In this document: piece by piece, positions 25,104 to 35,745 of the stretch
Layout: the number at the start of each line of letters is the position of its first letter
Position numbering within the stretch: the first letter of the stretch is position 1
Source: Clostridia bacterium
Lineage (GTDB): Bacteria; Bacillota; Clostridia; Christensenellales; CAG-138
Assembly (NCBI GenBank): GCA_017541305.1
Contig: JAFXZJ010000020.1
Span: 1-64,000 of the forward strand
Length of the DNA stretch: 64,000 nt
Direction of reading: 5' to 3'
Notes under the pieces: model-generated
What the model was told of the DNA's origin: nothing
The model's input: only the letters and a program-made list of their open reading frames with translations
Database searches by the model: none
Made by a program: the position numbers and the translations under genes

Positions 25104-25754
25104 TCACTCCTTGAATATGTTTTTTACGAGCTTTGGAAGCCCGCGCACGGAATCGACCGAATACTCCGGCTCAAAGCCGCGGCCGAAGCCGTAAGCGGCG
25201 TGTATGAAGGGTATCCCCGCATGGTGGGCCGAGTGCATATCCCGCTCGGTGTCTCCCACGTAAACGGCCTTATCAAGCCCGTTCCGTTCGATTATAAGCT
25301 TTATATTGTCGCGCTTGTGAAGGCCCGTGCGGCCTATGCACTCGATATCCCTGATATAGGGCTCCGTTTTATGATAGTTCATAAAGGACTGGATATAGCC
25401 GTCCTCGCAGTTGGAAACGATGAAAAGCGGGTATTCCGCGGAAAGCGCCCGGAGCGTTTCGAAAACTCCGTCATAAAGCTGCCCGCCGAATCGGTTCAGC
25501 CGCACGCATTCCTCGTCGCAGCAGGCCTTGAGTATCTCCCTGCGGCGCCCGATCTCGATATGCGGAAGTATCGCCTCGCCTATCTCGGGTATCGTGCGGC
25601 CCATCATGACCGCCATGCGCTCCTTGGTCACGGGGATGCCGACCTCATAACGGTCGAACACCTTCTGCCACGCGATGCCGACCTGAAAGGAGGAATCCCA
25701 CAGGGTGCCGTCAAGATCGAATATCACTCCGTATTTTTCGTTATATACGCTCAT
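25104..25754 (-). CDS. HAD-superfamily phosphatase (phosphoglycolate phosphatase-like)
   Basis: A 216-residue HAD hydrolase. Motif I is F-D-L-D-G-T-L with the nucleophile Asp, motif II is I-V-S-N, motif III has the K of L-H-K-R, and motif IV is V-G-D-T-E-R-D. A helical cap lies between motifs I and II, as in the Gph/PgmB group. Substrates of such enzymes are broad (phosphoglycolate, sugar phosphates, nucleotides). Four bp separate it from hemW upstream. Confidence 0.9.
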   Translation of the reverse strand: MSVYNEKYGVIFDLDGTLWDSSFQVGIAWQKVFDRYEVGIPVTKERMAVMMGRTIPEIGEAILPHIEIGRRREILKACCDEECVRLNRFGGQLYDGVFETLRALSAEYPLFIVSNCEDGYIQSFMNYHKTEPYIRDIECIGRTGLHKRDNIKLIIERNGLDKAVYVGDTERDMHSAHHAGIPFIHAAYGFGRGFEPEYSVDSVRGLPKLVKNIFKE

Positions 25755-25758
25755 ATTT

Positions 25759-26901
25759 TCACGATTCCATAAACTTTATAAGCGCCTCGTTCTGAAAATC
25801 GAGGCCCGCCCCGGTCAGATACATCCGTTCCTCGGTGACAATCAGCCTTCCGTCAAGCTCGAGCTCTGAGACCGCGGGCGCATAATGTGTCACGGGATCG
25901 ACGCCGAATCTCGCCTCGAAATCGGCGCGGGATATGCCCTCCGTCTTCCTCAAGCCCAGCATGATCGATTCGAACATCTCCTCGTCGCGCTCGATCCTTC
26001 TGGTATCGCGCACCGGCAGCTTTCCCTCGCCCAGCTCGGAAACATATTCCGAAAGCACCGCGGTGTTGCAAAAGCGGGTCCATTCGCCCTTTAAGCGCAG
26101 GGCCGAATGCGAATTGAGGCCTATGCCCAGATATTCGCCGTTGTCCCAATAGTTGAGGTTGTGGCGGCACTCAAAGCTGGGCTTGGCAAAATTCGATATC
26201 TCATACCGCCCATAGCCGTTTTCCGCGAGGAACGCAAAGCCCGCGTCCTCCATATCGGCGGTCTCGTCAGGATCGGGAAGCTCCTCGCGCCCCTCCTTCA
26301 CCGCGCCGTAAAGCGGAGTGCCCTCCTCGAGTATGAGGGCATATGAGGAGATATGCGGGATATCGAGTTCCGTCACAAAGCGCAGGGTGTTCAAATAGCT
26401 CTCGCAGGTCTGCCCGGGCAGCCCGTGCATAACGTCGGCGTTTATGTTGGTGAAGCCGGCGCGGCGGGCAAAGGCCAAAGCCCTTTCGAAATCCGCTCGG
26501 GAATGTATGCGCCCTATGCGGGCAAGCTCGAGATCGTTCGCACTCTGCAGGCCTATCGACAGGCGGTTCACGCCCGCCTCAAACAGCTCCGCAAGCTTTT
26601 CCTCCGAAGCCGATTCGGGATTCGCTTCGCTCGTGATCTCGGCGTCGGGGGCTATGTCGAAGCATTTGCGCGCCTCGTCAAGCATCGCCGCTATCCTGCC
26701 CGGTTTTAAGCAGGTGGGCGTGCCGCCGCCTATGAACACGGTGCCGAAACCGCGCCCGCGCATGAGCGGGGCATATTTGCGCATCTCGGCGATCAGCGCA
26801 ACGAAATAGATATCCTCCGAAGCAAAATCGGGAAAGCTTACGAAATCGCAGTATCGGCACTTCCTTTTGCAGAAGGGTATGTGGATATACAGCCCGGACA
26901 T
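25759..26901 (-). CDS. hemW: Radical SAM heme chaperone HemW
   Basis: A 380-residue radical SAM protein of the coproporphyrinogen III oxidase-like group. The motif C-K-R-K-C-R-Y-C-D-F carries three cluster cysteines (11, 15, 18), whereas true HemN has an extra Cys after the motif. G-G-G-T-P-T, the E-A-N-P-E-S region and the C-terminal HemN-like domain are visible. HemW binds heme and delivers it to apoproteins. The start overlaps the lepA stop by 1 nt, the lepA-hemW order common in Firmicutes. Confidence 0.94.
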   Translation of the reverse strand: MSGLYIHIPFCKRKCRYCDFVSFPDFASEDIYFVALIAEMRKYAPLMRGRGFGTVFIGGGTPTCLKPGRIAAMLDEARKCFDIAPDAEITSEANPESASEEKLAELFEAGVNRLSIGLQSANDLELARIGRIHSRADFERALAFARRAGFTNINADVMHGLPGQTCESYLNTLRFVTELDIPHISSYALILEEGTPLYGAVKEGREELPDPDETADMEDAGFAFLAENGYGRYEISNFAKPSFECRHNLNYWDNGEYLGIGLNSHSALRLKGEWTRFCNTAVLSEYVSELGEGKLPVRDTRRIERDEEMFESIMLGLRKTEGISRADFEARFGVDPVTHYAPAVSELELDGRLIVTEERMYLTGAGLDFQNEALIKFMES

Positions 26902-28703
26902 CAGTTGATCCTCAGCACGCTCATGAACGCGTCGGAGGGAACGGAGACGGTGCCGACCTGCCTCATGCGCTTTTTGCCCTCCTTCTGTTTTTCAAGCAGC
27001 TTTTTCTTTCGGGTGATATCGCCGCCATAGCACTTGGCAAGCACGTCCTTGCGCACGGCTCTGACCGTTTCGCGGGCTATTATCTTGCCGCCGATGGCCG
27101 CCTGGATGGGTATCTCGAACTGCTGCCTGGGTATTACCTCCTGCAGTTTTTCGGCAACGGCCCTTCCCTTGGCATAGGCCTTGTCGCGGTGGACGATGGT
27201 GGAAAGCGCGTCGCACATATCGCCGTTTAACAGGAAATCGAGCTTTACAAGATCGCTCTGCTCGTATTCGCCCAGCTCGTAATCGAATGACGCATAGCCG
27301 CGGCTGCGGGATTTGAGCCCGTCGAAGAAGTCGAATATTATCTCGTTCAGAGGCATGCGGTAGGAGAGCTTCACTCGGTTCTCCTCGAGATAGGTCATAT
27401 CCAGGAAGAAGCCGCGCTTTTCCTGGCAGAGCTCCATGATAGAGCCTACGAATTCGGGCGGGGTCATAATATGCGCCATCACCATGGGCTCCTCCATACG
27501 CTGTATCTCCATGGGAGAGGGCAGATTGGAGGGGTTGTCGATCATGCGCACGGAGCCGTCAAGCATGACCACGCGGTAGATGACCGAAGGCGCGGTGGTG
27601 ACAAGATCGAGATCGAATTCGCGCTCGAGCCTCTCCTCCGCTATCTCCATATGCAGCAGGCCCAGGAAGCCGCAGCGGAAGCCATAGCCCAGCGCCTGGC
27701 TCGTTTCGGGCTCGTAGGATATGGACGCGTCGTTCAGTATCAGCTTGTCAAGCGCTTCCTTGAGCGCCTCGTAATCCGCGCCGTCGGCGGGATAAATGCC
27801 GCAGAAAACCATGGGATTCGCCTGCTTATAGCCGTGAAGAGGCTCCTTTGCGGGGTTGTTTGCAAGCGTGATGGTGTCGCCCACCTTGGTTTCGGCAACG
27901 GATTTGATGCTTGCCGAGATATAGCCGACCTCGCCCGCGGTGAGCTCCCTGACCGGCAGGCGCGAGGGGTTGAACACGCCCACCTCGGTGACGTCGAACT
28001 CGCTGCCCGAATGCATGAAGCGAATGCGGTCGCCGGGGCGCACCGTGCCCTCCATCACGCGCACGTAGGAGAGCGCGCCCATATAGTTATCATACAGGCT
28101 GTCGAATATCAGCGCCTTGAGGGGCGCTTCGGAATCGCCCTTGGGCGCCGGGATATCGGTCACTATGCGCTCGAGCACCTCCTCCACGTTGAGGCCGGTC
28201 TTTGCGGATATCTTGGGAGCGTCCTCGGCGGGAAGGCCTATAATGTCCTCTATCTCGTGTATGGCATTCTCGGGATCGGCCGAAACCAGGTCGATCTTGT
28301 TTATAACGGGGATTATCTCCAGGTCGTTGTCAAGGGCAAGATAGACGTTGGCAAGCGTCTGCGCCTCGATGCCCTGTGTGGCGTCGACGACGAGCACCGC
28401 GCCCTCGCACGCGGCGAGCGCACGGCTGACCTCATAGGTGAAGTCGACGTGACCGGGAGTGTCGATCAGGTTGAGCATGTATTCCTTTCCGTCGCGCGCG
28501 GTGTAGAACATGCGCACGGCGGTGGATTTGATCGTTATGCCCCGCTCCCTCTCGATATCCATCGAATCAAGCAGCTGCTCCTCCATATCGCGCTCGGCGA
28601 CGGTTTGGGTAAGCTGCATAAGACGGTCCGCAAGAGTGGACTTGCCGTGATCGATATGCGCTATTATGCAGAAATTGCGGATCAGTTCTTTCGGGAATGC
28701 CAT
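26901..28703 (-). CDS. lepA: Elongation factor 4 (LepA)
   Basis: A 600-residue translational GTPase of standard LepA length, involved in ribosome biogenesis and elongation under stress. G1 is [10 protein letters not shown]3 is D-T-P-G-H-V-D-F, and G4 is N-K-I-D. The EF-G-like domains II, III and V follow, and the C-terminal domain unique to LepA contains [11 protein letters not shown] and the final R-Q-V-G-T-V-S-V-P. The closest upstream gene is tkt, 16 bp away, so they may share a transcript. Confidence 0.97.
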   Translation of the reverse strand: MAFPKELIRNFCIIAHIDHGKSTLADRLMQLTQTVAERDMEEQLLDSMDIERERGITIKSTAVRMFYTARDGKEYMLNLIDTPGHVDFTYEVSRALAACEGAVLVVDATQGIEAQTLANVYLALDNDLEIIPVINKIDLVSADPENAIHEIEDIIGLPAEDAPKISAKTGLNVEEVLERIVTDIPAPKGDSEAPLKALIFDSLYDNYMGALSYVRVMEGTVRPGDRIRFMHSGSEFDVTEVGVFNPSRLPVRELTAGEVGYISASIKSVAETKVGDTITLANNPAKEPLHGYKQANPMVFCGIYPADGADYEALKEALDKLILNDASISYEPETSQALGYGFRCGFLGLLHMEIAEERLEREFDLDLVTTAPSVIYRVVMLDGSVRMIDNPSNLPSPMEIQRMEEPMVMAHIMTPPEFVGSIMELCQEKRGFFLDMTYLEENRVKLSYRMPLNEIIFDFFDGLKSRSRGYASFDYELGEYEQSDLVKLDFLLNGDMCDALSTIVHRDKAYAKGRAVAEKLQEVIPRQQFEIPIQAAIGGKIIARETVRAVRKDVLAKCYGGDITRKKKLLEKQKEGKKRMRQVGTVSVPSDAFMSVLRIN

Positions 28704-28719
28704 TTTCTTAAACCTTTGA

Positions 28720-30696
28720 TTATTTCTTTAATGCGCAGAGCGCGGTCTGGGCAACGTTTTCGGGCGTGAAGCCGAACTTATCAAACAGCTTGCCGGCCGG
28801 CGCGGAGGCGCCGAAGCCCTTCATGGAAACGAGCTTGCCTTCGAAGCCGAGATACTTATACCAGCTCATGCCGCCAAGCGCTTCGCAGGCGACCCTTGCG
28901 CGGCAGGACCTGGGCAGCACGCGCTCGCGGTAGAGCTCGGACTGACGCTCGAACAGCTCCATGCAGGGCATGGAGACCACGCGCACGGATATACCGCGCC
29001 CGGCAAGTATCTCCTTGGCCTTCATAACCGTCTCCACCTCGGAGCCGGAGGCCATGAGTATCACCTCGGGCGCGCCTTCGCAGTCGGAAAGCACGTAGCC
29101 GCCGCGCATCGCATCCCTGCCCGTGCCGGGGATCTGGGGCAGATTCTGCCTGGAAAGCGCAAGCACGGCGGGAGCCTTGAGCTTGAGCGCGGCAAGATAG
29201 CTCGCCGCGGTCTCACGCGCGTCGGCGGGACGGAACACGAACGTGTTGGGAGTGGCCCGGAGCATATCGAGCTGCTCGATGGGCTGATGGGTGGGGCCGT
29301 CCTCGCCCACGCCTATCGAATCGTGAGTCATAACGTATATCACGTTCAGGCCCATCAGCGCGGAAAGGCGCAGCGCGGGCTTCATGTAATCGACGAATAC
29401 CAGGAAGGTCGCGCAGTAGGGCTTAAGACCGCCGTAAAGCGCTATGCCGTTGGAAACAGCGGCCATGGCGAATTCGCGTATGCCGAAGTGGATATTGCGG
29501 CCCGCGTAATTATCGGCGGAATAATCGGAAAACGCCTTCATATAGGTGAGGTTGGAGGGGCCCAGATCGGCGGAGCCGCCAATAAGATTGGGTATCGCGG
29601 CGGTCAGCCTTGTGAGCATCATCTCGGAAGTTTTCCTTGTTGCGAGCTTGGCGGAATCGTCGAACTCCCACAGCGCGGGATCGTTATCGTCAAGCTTCAG
29701 CTCTCCGTTCACCCATGCCATAAGCTCGGCATAGAGCTCGGGATAAGCGGCCTTATAGCCCTCCATAAGCTCGTCATGCGCCCTGTGCTGCGCGGCAAAG
29801 CCCTCGCAAAGCTTTGCCATGTGAGCGCGCACCTCATCGGGCACTGTGAATTCGGGATATTCCCAGCTGAGGCTTTTCTTGTAGGCGGCGATATTCTCCT
29901 CGCCCAGGGGCGAGCCGTGAGACGAGGCGGAGCCCTGCTTGGGGGTGCCTTCGGCGATATTGGTGTGAACTATTATGAGCGAGGGTCTGTGCTCCTCGGC
30001 CTTTGCTTCGGTTATCGCCTTCTCAACGGCTTCGGTATCCTCGCCGGAAGCAACCTCCAGCACCTGCCAGCCAAGCGCCTTAAAGCGCGCGCCGACGTCC
30101 TCGGTGAAGGCCAGATCGGTGGAGCCCTCGATTGTGATGCGGTTGGAATCATAGAGCGCGATCAGCCTGCCAAGACCCAAAGTGCCCGCAAGGGACGCGG
30201 CCTCGTTCGCCACGCCCTCCATCATGCAGCCGTCGCCCATGAGCGTGTAGGTATAGTTGTTTATAACGGGATAGCCCTCTTTATTGAAGCGGGCGGCCAT
30301 ATGCCTTTCGGCCATCGCCATGCCCACGGCCATCGCAAAGCCCTGACCCAGGGGGCCGGTGGTGGCTTCGATGCCGGGGATGTGACCGTATTCGGGATGG
30401 CCCGCGGTCTTGGCGTCAAGCTGACGGAACTCCTTTATATCGTCCATCGAAACGGGATAGCCGAAAATATGCATAAGCGAATAGAGAAGCATGGAAGCAT
30501 GCCCGGCGCTTAAAACAAATCGGTCGCGCCCGATCCATTCGGGATCGGCGGGATCGTGCTTCATATTCTTCCAAAGCGTATAAGCCATGGGCGCGGAGCC
30601 TATCGCCATGCCTGGATGGCCGCTCTTGGCCTTCTGAATGGCCTCGGCGGATAAAACCCTCATAGAGGTGATCGCGAGACGATCGATATCAGTCAT
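28720..30696 (-). CDS. tkt: Transketolase
   Basis: A 658-residue full-length transketolase that moves two-carbon units between sugar phosphates using thiamine diphosphate and Mg. The ThDP motif is [17 protein letters not shown] near the N-terminus, the central pyrimidine domain with G-I-R-E-F-A-M, and [14 protein letters not shown] are present. A longer in-frame form is open upstream, but GGAGG lies 7 bp before the ATG at 30696. It works with rpe (4772) in the non-oxidative pentose phosphate pathway. Confidence 0.97.
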   Translation of the reverse strand: MTDIDRLAITSMRVLSAEAIQKAKSGHPGMAIGSAPMAYTLWKNMKHDPADPEWIGRDRFVLSAGHASMLLYSLMHIFGYPVSMDDIKEFRQLDAKTAGHPEYGHIPGIEATTGPLGQGFAMAVGMAMAERHMAARFNKEGYPVINNYTYTLMGDGCMMEGVANEAASLAGTLGLGRLIALYDSNRITIEGSTDLAFTEDVGARFKALGWQVLEVASGEDTEAVEKAITEAKAEEHRPSLIIVHTNIAEGTPKQGSASSHGSPLGEENIAAYKKSLSWEYPEFTVPDEVRAHMAKLCEGFAAQHRAHDELMEGYKAAYPELYAELMAWVNGELKLDDNDPALWEFDDSAKLATRKTSEMMLTRLTAAIPNLIGGSADLGPSNLTYMKAFSDYSADNYAGRNIHFGIREFAMAAVSNGIALYGGLKPYCATFLVFVDYMKPALRLSALMGLNVIYVMTHDSIGVGEDGPTHQPIEQLDMLRATPNTFVFRPADARETAASYLAALKLKAPAVLALSRQNLPQIPGTGRDAMRGGYVLSDCEGAPEVILMASGSEVETVMKAKEILAGRGISVRVVSMPCMELFERQSELYRERVLPRSCRARVACEALGGMSWYKYLGFEGKLVSMKGFGASAPAGKLFDKFGFTPENVAQTALCALKK

Positions 30697-30757
30697 TTTA
30701 TTTCCTCCAAATCGTTCTTTTGAAGCGGAGTTCACCTCCGCATAAAAATCCATTATA

Positions 30758-30786
30758 ATTATACATTAGACAGGAAAACATTTCAA
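30758..30786 (-). promoter_or_regulatory. Promoter of tkt (-lepA-hemW)
   Basis: On the minus strand TTGAAA (30786-30781) and TATAAT (30763-30758) are 17 bp apart. A small GCGGAG/CTCCGC hairpin lies in the leader at 30725-30741. Confidence 0.75.
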
Positions 30787-30848
30787 GACTCGGGGAAACT
30801 ATATTAACAGCACCGAGCGGGCCGATCCCGCGTTATTTTGAACAGCTC

Positions 30849-30877
30849 TTGAATACCCGGCATTGATTTGATATAAT
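30849..30877 (+). promoter_or_regulatory. Promoter of the lipoprotein gene
   Basis: TTGAAT at 30849-30854 and TATAAT at 30872-30877, 17 bp apart, 24 bp before the ATG. Confidence 0.7.
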
Positions 30878-30901
30878 ATAAAAAAATACAGGAGGTTTAC
30901 T

Positions 30902-31651
30902 ATGAAAAGATTGACAGCGATACTGCTTGCGGGATTATTGATGATCATATTCTGGGCGGGGTGCGGTCCAAGCAGCAGCGGGAATGATCGTGACAGATCC
31001 ACTCCGACCCCTACCGACGCCGCCGGGTCCGAAACCGGAAAAACCGCCGAGCCGGAATCGACTGATCCGCCCGATAACTCGATCAAGGGCAAATGGGTCC
31101 TGACCACGGAAAATATTGACCGCACGACCAACGAATATAACGGTCTTGAACGTTCGGCAAGGTATCTCGTCGATCTTTACGAGCATCGTTATGAAAGCAA
31201 GTATACGCCGGATCCCGTGGATCCCGCCGACGGCCCCACTCCCTACAGCGCCGCTTTTGACTGCAGCTGTATGCTGCCCGATACGCTCTACCCCGGCGAC
31301 ACCGCGCGCTTCACGTTAGTTGCTACGGTCGATTACGATGATAAGCCCGGCAGCAACGGCGGCATCTGCTGCTCGCTAACCTTCTTCGGTCTTAATCCCG
31401 AACCGAAGATCAATTCCAAGAAAGGGTATAATTACAGCGATTCCATGTATTATCCCGTCTACGCGGGGTGTCCGAATGAATACGGGCATATGAACGACAA
31501 GTACGAAAGCGGCATAAACGATTTTATCGACGTAACGATGCCGAAGATCACGGCGGACATGAACCCAAGTGCATATTCGGAAATGACCGTAACGTTCTCG
31601 TCCAGCGCAGGCGATTCCGTATTCGTATACACGTGGGTCGCAGGGGAATGA
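30902..31651 (+). CDS. Secreted lipoprotein, function unknown
   Basis: A 249-residue protein with a type II signal peptide: K-R at 2-3, a hydrophobic stretch, and the lipobox W-A-G-C with Cys21 as the lipid anchor. A low-complexity linker (about 22-60; S, T, P, E, D) follows. The folded part from about 60 has several Cys (F-D-C-S-C, G-I-C-C-S) that could form disulfides. No known domain is recognised. AGGAGG lies just before the ATG. It is a single-gene unit with its own promoter and terminator. Confidence 0.8.
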   Translation: MKRLTAILLAGLLMIIFWAGCGPSSSGNDRDRSTPTPTDAAGSETGKTAEPESTDPPDNSIKGKWVLTTENIDRTTNEYNGLERSARYLVDLYEHRYESKYTPDPVDPADGPTPYSAAFDCSCMLPDTLYPGDTARFTLVATVDYDDKPGSNGGICCSLTFFGLNPEPKINSKKGYNYSDSMYYPVYAGCPNEYGHMNDKYESGINDFIDVTMPKITADMNPSAYSEMTVTFSSSAGDSVFVYTWVAGE

Positions 31652-31671
31652 TAAATAACAAGTATAAAACG

Positions 31672-31705
31672 ATCAAGGGCTGTATGCGCAGCCCTTGATT
31701 TTATT
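31672..31705. terminator. Intrinsic terminator between lipoprotein and malic enzyme
   Basis: ATCAAGGGCTG and CAGCCCTTGAT form an 11-bp stem with a 6-nt loop, followed by T-rich sequence. The convergent genes can share it. Confidence 0.85.
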
Positions 31706-31714
31706 GCGTCTTCT

Positions 31715-32890
31715 TCAGATCCTTGCGACGCCGCTCCTTCTTGCGGCCTCGGCGACTGCCTCGGCAACCGCCTTGCCCACTCTGGGATCGAAGGCCTTGG
31801 GGATTATGTAATCGGCGGAAAGCTCCTCATCGGAGATGAGCCCCGCAAGCGCGTTCGCGGCGGCGATCTTCATCTCGTCGTTTATGTCGGAGGCGCGCAC
31901 GTCGAACGTGCCGCGGAATATGCCGGGGAACGCGAGGACGTTGTTGATCTGGTTGGGAAAATCGCTGCGGCCCGTGGCGATGACCTTCGCTCCGCCCGCC
32001 TTTGCGTCGTCGGGGAATATCTCGGGCGTGGGGTTCGCGCAGGCGAACACTATCGCATCTTTATTCATGGACTTGACCATGTCGACGGTGACGGTATTGG
32101 GCGCGGAAACGCCGATGAACACGTCGGCGCCTTTGAGGGCGTCCGCAAGGGAGCCCTGCTTCTTTTCAAGATTGGTTACCTTGGCCATCTCCTCCTTGAT
32201 GGAGTTCATGCCCTTTTCGCGGCCCTCATAGATTATGCCTGTGCGGTCGCAAAGGGTGATATCCTTAATGCCCGAGGAGAGCAGCAGACGGCAGATGGCG
32301 ATGGATGCCGCGCCCGCGCCGTTGATGACGACCTTGAGGGAATCAAAGCTCTTGCCAACCACCTTCGCGGCGTTCATAAGACCCGCCAAGGTGATGACGG
32401 CGGTACCGTGCTGATCGTCGTGGAAAATGGGGATATCGCATTTTTCCTTGAGCTTCTTTTCGATCTCAAAGCACCTGGGCGCGGCGATGTCCTCCAGATT
32501 GACGCCGCCGAAGGAGCCGGAGATGAGGTAAATGGTGTTGACGATCTCGTCAACGTCCTTGCTCTTTATGCAGAGAGGGAACGCGTCGACGCCGCCGAAG
32601 CTCTTGAAGAGCACGCATTTGCCCTCCATGACGGGCATGCCGGCTTCGGGGCCGATATCGCCAAGGCCCAGCACCGCGGTGCCGTCGGTGACGACGAGGC
32701 AAAGATTGTGGCGGCGGGTGAGCTCATAGCTCTTGGAGATATCCTTCTGGATCTCAAGGCAGGGCTGTGCGACGCCGGGAGTGTATGCGAGGGAGAGATC
32801 GTCCTTGGTCTTGACAGGAACGGTCGCCGTGACTTCGATCTTGCCCTTCCATTCGCCGTGCAGGCGGAGAGATTCTTTTGCGTAGTCCAT
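31715..32890 (-). CDS. NAD(P)-dependent malic enzyme
   Basis: A 391-residue short bacterial malic enzyme converting malate to pyruvate and CO2. Y-T-P-G-V-A-Q-P and G-L-G-D-I-G-P-E-A-G-M-P-V-M-E-G-K belong to the malic N-domain. F-H-D-D-Q-H-G-T-A binds the metal. N-G-A-G-A-A-S-I-A is the nucleotide loop, and A-N-P-T-P-E-I is near the active site. AAGGAAG precedes the ATG at 32890. It follows the Ldh2-type gene by 19 bp, so the two are co-transcribed. Confidence 0.95.
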   Translation of the reverse strand: MDYAKESLRLHGEWKGKIEVTATVPVKTKDDLSLAYTPGVAQPCLEIQKDISKSYELTRRHNLCLVVTDGTAVLGLGDIGPEAGMPVMEGKCVLFKSFGGVDAFPLCIKSKDVDEIVNTIYLISGSFGGVNLEDIAAPRCFEIEKKLKEKCDIPIFHDDQHGTAVITLAGLMNAAKVVGKSFDSLKVVINGAGAASIAICRLLLSSGIKDITLCDRTGIIYEGREKGMNSIKEEMAKVTNLEKKQGSLADALKGADVFIGVSAPNTVTVDMVKSMNKDAIVFACANPTPEIFPDDAKAGGAKVIATGRSDFPNQINNVLAFPGIFRGTFDVRASDINDEMKIAAANALAGLISDEELSADYIIPKAFDPRVGKAVAEAVAEAARRSGVARI

Positions 32891-32909
32891 TTTATTCTTC
32901 CTTTCGGGA

Positions 32910-34019
32910 TTATTTCTCAAAATCGAACTTGAACGGCAGCTGATACCAGTCGCGCACGGTGGTGAGATCCTTCTGCACGCCCTCGTTCACGGGCACGCCC
33001 TTATCCTTGCGGTCGAGCCAGCAGAGGTATTCCTTTTCGCCGGCGGTATAGATGCGGTCGCGGCCGGGAGCTTTCTCGGAGGCGCGCAGAGCGCGGAGTA
33101 TTTCGCCGCAGGTGTGCTTGAAGCTTTCCTGACCCATGAACGCGTCGGGATCGACGACGAGGAACCAATGGCCCAGGTGATAAGGCCTGCGGTTGCCCTG
33201 CTCGTCAAAGCCGGTGAGCATCTTCAAATAGCTGCCGGCCTGCAGCGCGGCGGAAAGCACCTCGACCACGGTCGCGTAGCCGTAGCCCTTATAGCCCGCC
33301 AGATCGTCGTTGATTCCGCCGAGGGGCGCGAGCGCCGCGGTGCCCTTGGTGAGGTCGACGAGTATCTGCTCGGAATCGGTCAGCGCTTCGCCGTTCTTGC
33401 CGATTACCATTCCCGCAGGGGTATCCTTGCCGTTGCGGGCGAAATATTCGATCTTGCCGCGCTGGGTGATGGAGGTGGCGCAGTCGATCACGAAGGGGAA
33501 TTCCTCGTCGGTGGGAAGCCCTATGGTCAGGGGATTGGTGCCCAGCATATTCTCAACGCCGAAGGTGGGCGCGATGGAGGGGCGCGCGTTGGTGCCCGTC
33601 ATGCCGATCATGCCCTCCTTGGTGGCCATGGTGGACCAATAGCCCGCTATGCCGTAATGGGACGAATTGCGGATCGCGCCCATTGCAAGGCCGTACATCT
33701 TTGCCTTTTTGATGAGCTTCTCCATCATGTGATGGGATGCTACCATGCCCATTCCGTCATGCGCGTCGGTGACCATGGTGGTGGGGGTCTCTCTGAGCAC
33801 CTCGATCTCGGTCACGGGATTCAGAATGCCCGCGCGTATGCGGTCGATATAGATGGGCTTGAAGCGGTTGCAGCCGTGGCTTTCGATGCCGCGGCGGTCG
33901 CTCTCCATGAGCACGTCGGCGCAGATGGCTGCGTCCTCCTCGGGGACGCCGGCGGCCTTGAACGCGGCGCGCATGAAGTCGCCGATGAGCTGCCATGAAA
34001 CGTAAGGTCTGGTTTCCAT
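32910..34019 (-). CDS. Malate/L-lactate dehydrogenase, Ldh2 family
   Basis: A 369-residue NAD(P)-dependent dehydrogenase of the Ldh2/MDG2 family, unrelated to the Rossmann LDH/MDH enzymes. Signature stretches are D-R-R-G-I-E-S-H-G near residue 42, the N-S-S-H-Y-G-I-A-G-Y catalytic region, G-T-N-P-L-T-I-G, and K-G-Y-G-Y-A-T near 245. Members act on malate, lactate, sulfolactate or ureidoglycolate. The position next to malic enzyme favours malate, but this is inference. It lies between glpK (77 bp) and malic enzyme. Confidence 0.9.
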   Translation of the reverse strand: METRPYVSWQLIGDFMRAAFKAAGVPEEDAAICADVLMESDRRGIESHGCNRFKPIYIDRIRAGILNPVTEIEVLRETPTTMVTDAHDGMGMVASHHMMEKLIKKAKMYGLAMGAIRNSSHYGIAGYWSTMATKEGMIGMTGTNARPSIAPTFGVENMLGTNPLTIGLPTDEEFPFVIDCATSITQRGKIEYFARNGKDTPAGMVIGKNGEALTDSEQILVDLTKGTAALAPLGGINDDLAGYKGYGYATVVEVLSAALQAGSYLKMLTGFDEQGNRRPYHLGHWFLVVDPDAFMGQESFKHTCGEILRALRASEKAPGRDRIYTAGEKEYLCWLDRKDKGVPVNEGVQKDLTTVRDWYQLPFKFDFEK

Positions 34020-34096
34020 AGTGTATATGTCCTTTCGGGTGTTATTATTATCGGGTATGAGTTTCGTGTTGAGGAAGTCCGGCGTTTGCTTTGCGG

Positions 34097-35599
34097 TCAG
34101 TTAGCCCAGCTGCGCGAGCGCTCGACCGCCCTCTGCCACTCGGCATAGCGGCGCTTTCGTTCGGGCTCGCCTATCTCGGGAGTGAACACGCGCTCGACCT
34201 TGCGGTTATCCTCGATATCCTCAATATCCTTCCAGAAGCCGGTGTAGAGACCGGCGAGATACGCCGCGCCGAGCGCCGTCGTTTCAACGACCACCGGGCG
34301 GTTGATATTGGCGCCGAGCATATCGGCCTGAGTCTGCATGAGTATGTTGGATACCGAAGCGCCGCCGTCGACCCTGAGCTCGGAGAGGCGGAAGCCCACG
34401 TCGTCCTCCATCGCGCCGATAAGATCGGTTACCTGATAGGCGATGGAATCGAGCACGGCCCTGGCAATATGCGCCGCGGTGGTGCCGCGCGTGATGCCCA
34501 CCATGGTGCCGCGGGCATACATATCCCAATAGGGCGCGCCGAGGCCCGTGAACGCGGGCACCAGCAGCACGCCGCCGGAATCCTTTACGGATTCGGCAAG
34601 AATATTCACTTCGGGCGCGGATTTTATCAGCCCCAATCCGTCCCTTAACCATTTTATAACGCTTCCGCCGTTGAAAACGCTGCCCTCGAGGGCATATTCC
34701 ACCTTGCCGTCATAGCCCCAGGCGATCGTGGCGACCAGCCCGTTGCGGCTCCTGGTGGAGGTCTCGCCGGTGTTCATCATAAGGAAGCAGCCCGTGCCGT
34801 AAGTGTTCTTGGCCTGGCCCTTGGAGAAGCAGCCCTGCCCGAAGAGCGCGGCCTGCTGATCGCCGGCGACCCCGCGGATGGGTATGCCCGCGAGCGATTC
34901 AAGACCCGGTATGCCGGGCGCGACTCTGCCGAAATCGGCCGAGGAGGGCTTGGCTTCGGGCATCATGCTCATGGGTATGCCGAGCACCTTCATTATCTTT
35001 TCATCCCAGCAGAGCTTGTCGATATCATAGAGCATCGTGCGCGATGCGTTGGAATAATCCGTCGCGTGGACGGCGCCGCCGGTGAGCCACCATATGAGCC
35101 ATGTGTCGATAGTGCCGAAAAGCAGCTCGCCGCGGTCGGCCTTCTCCCTTGCCCCCTCGACGTTATCGAGTATCCATTTTATCTTGGTGGCGGAGAAATA
35201 GGCGTCGATCAAGAGCCCCGTGTGCTCGGTGACGTAATCGGAAAGACCGTTTGCTATGAGCCTTTCGCAGATATCCGCCGTCCTGCGGCACTGCCACACT
35301 ATCGCGTTATAGACGGGCTTGCCGGTGGACCGATCCCAAACGACGGTCGTCTCGCGCTGATTCGTGATGCCGATGGAGTCGATCATGGCGGGCGATATCT
35401 CCCCCGCCTCCATAGCGGCGGTTATGGCGAGCTTCTGGCTCCTCAGTATCTCCATGGGATCGTGCTCGACCCATCCGTCGTGCGGATAATACTGTTTGAA
35501 TTCGAGCTGAGCGGTGCCGTGAATGCCGCCCGCCTTGTCGAAGAAAATTGCTCTTGAGCTTGTGGTGCCCTGATCGAGGGCCAGAACGAATTTTTCCAT
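34097..35599 (-). CDS. glpK: Glycerol kinase
   Basis: A 500-residue FGGY-family kinase that forms glycerol 3-phosphate from glycerol and [14 protein letters not shown] begins the protein. [14 protein letters not shown], the F-G-T-I-D-T-W-L region and G-A-L-Y-type C-terminal motifs match GlpK, as does the length. An in-frame extension upstream is discarded because GGAGG lies 7-8 bp before the ATG at 35599. No glpF or glpD is nearby. It heads the glpK-ldh2-malic enzyme unit. Confidence 0.97.
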   Translation of the reverse strand: MEKFVLALDQGTTSSRAIFFDKAGGIHGTAQLEFKQYYPHDGWVEHDPMEILRSQKLAITAAMEAGEISPAMIDSIGITNQRETTVVWDRSTGKPVYNAIVWQCRRTADICERLIANGLSDYVTEHTGLLIDAYFSATKIKWILDNVEGAREKADRGELLFGTIDTWLIWWLTGGAVHATDYSNASRTMLYDIDKLCWDEKIMKVLGIPMSMMPEAKPSSADFGRVAPGIPGLESLAGIPIRGVAGDQQAALFGQGCFSKGQAKNTYGTGCFLMMNTGETSTRSRNGLVATIAWGYDGKVEYALEGSVFNGGSVIKWLRDGLGLIKSAPEVNILAESVKDSGGVLLVPAFTGLGAPYWDMYARGTMVGITRGTTAAHIARAVLDSIAYQVTDLIGAMEDDVGFRLSELRVDGGASVSNILMQTQADMLGANINRPVVVETTALGAAYLAGLYTGFWKDIEDIEDNRKVERVFTPEIGEPERKRRYAEWQRAVERSRSWAN

Positions 35600-35624
35600 T
35601 GGCTTCACCTCCGTTATCCTTATA

Positions 35625-35653
35625 ATTATAAAGTAATCGTACGGCGTTTGCAA
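35625..35653 (-). promoter_or_regulatory. Promoter of glpK
   Basis: On the minus strand TTGCAA (35653-35648) and TATAAT (35630-35625) are 17 bp apart, 26 bp before the ATG. It is divergent from the mreC promoter. Confidence 0.75.
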
Positions 35654-35683
35654 CCTTAAAATATAATGAAAAGCATTTTTCAC

Positions 35684-35712
35684 TTGCCAAGACCGCACTA
35701 AAGCGTTATAAT
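35684..35712 (+). promoter_or_regulatory. Promoter of the mreC operon
   Basis: TTGCCA at 35684-35689 and TATAAT at 35707-35712, 17 bp apart, 34 bp before the TTG start of mreC. Confidence 0.75.
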
Positions 35713-35745
35713 GTAAAATGTATAATTATCTGCCGGAGATAGATC

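Noticed and set aside
27471..28769. Plus-strand ORF of 432 codons opposite lepA
   Set aside because: lepA on the other strand is certain. The opposite frame is rich in H, R and G as expected of a shadow.
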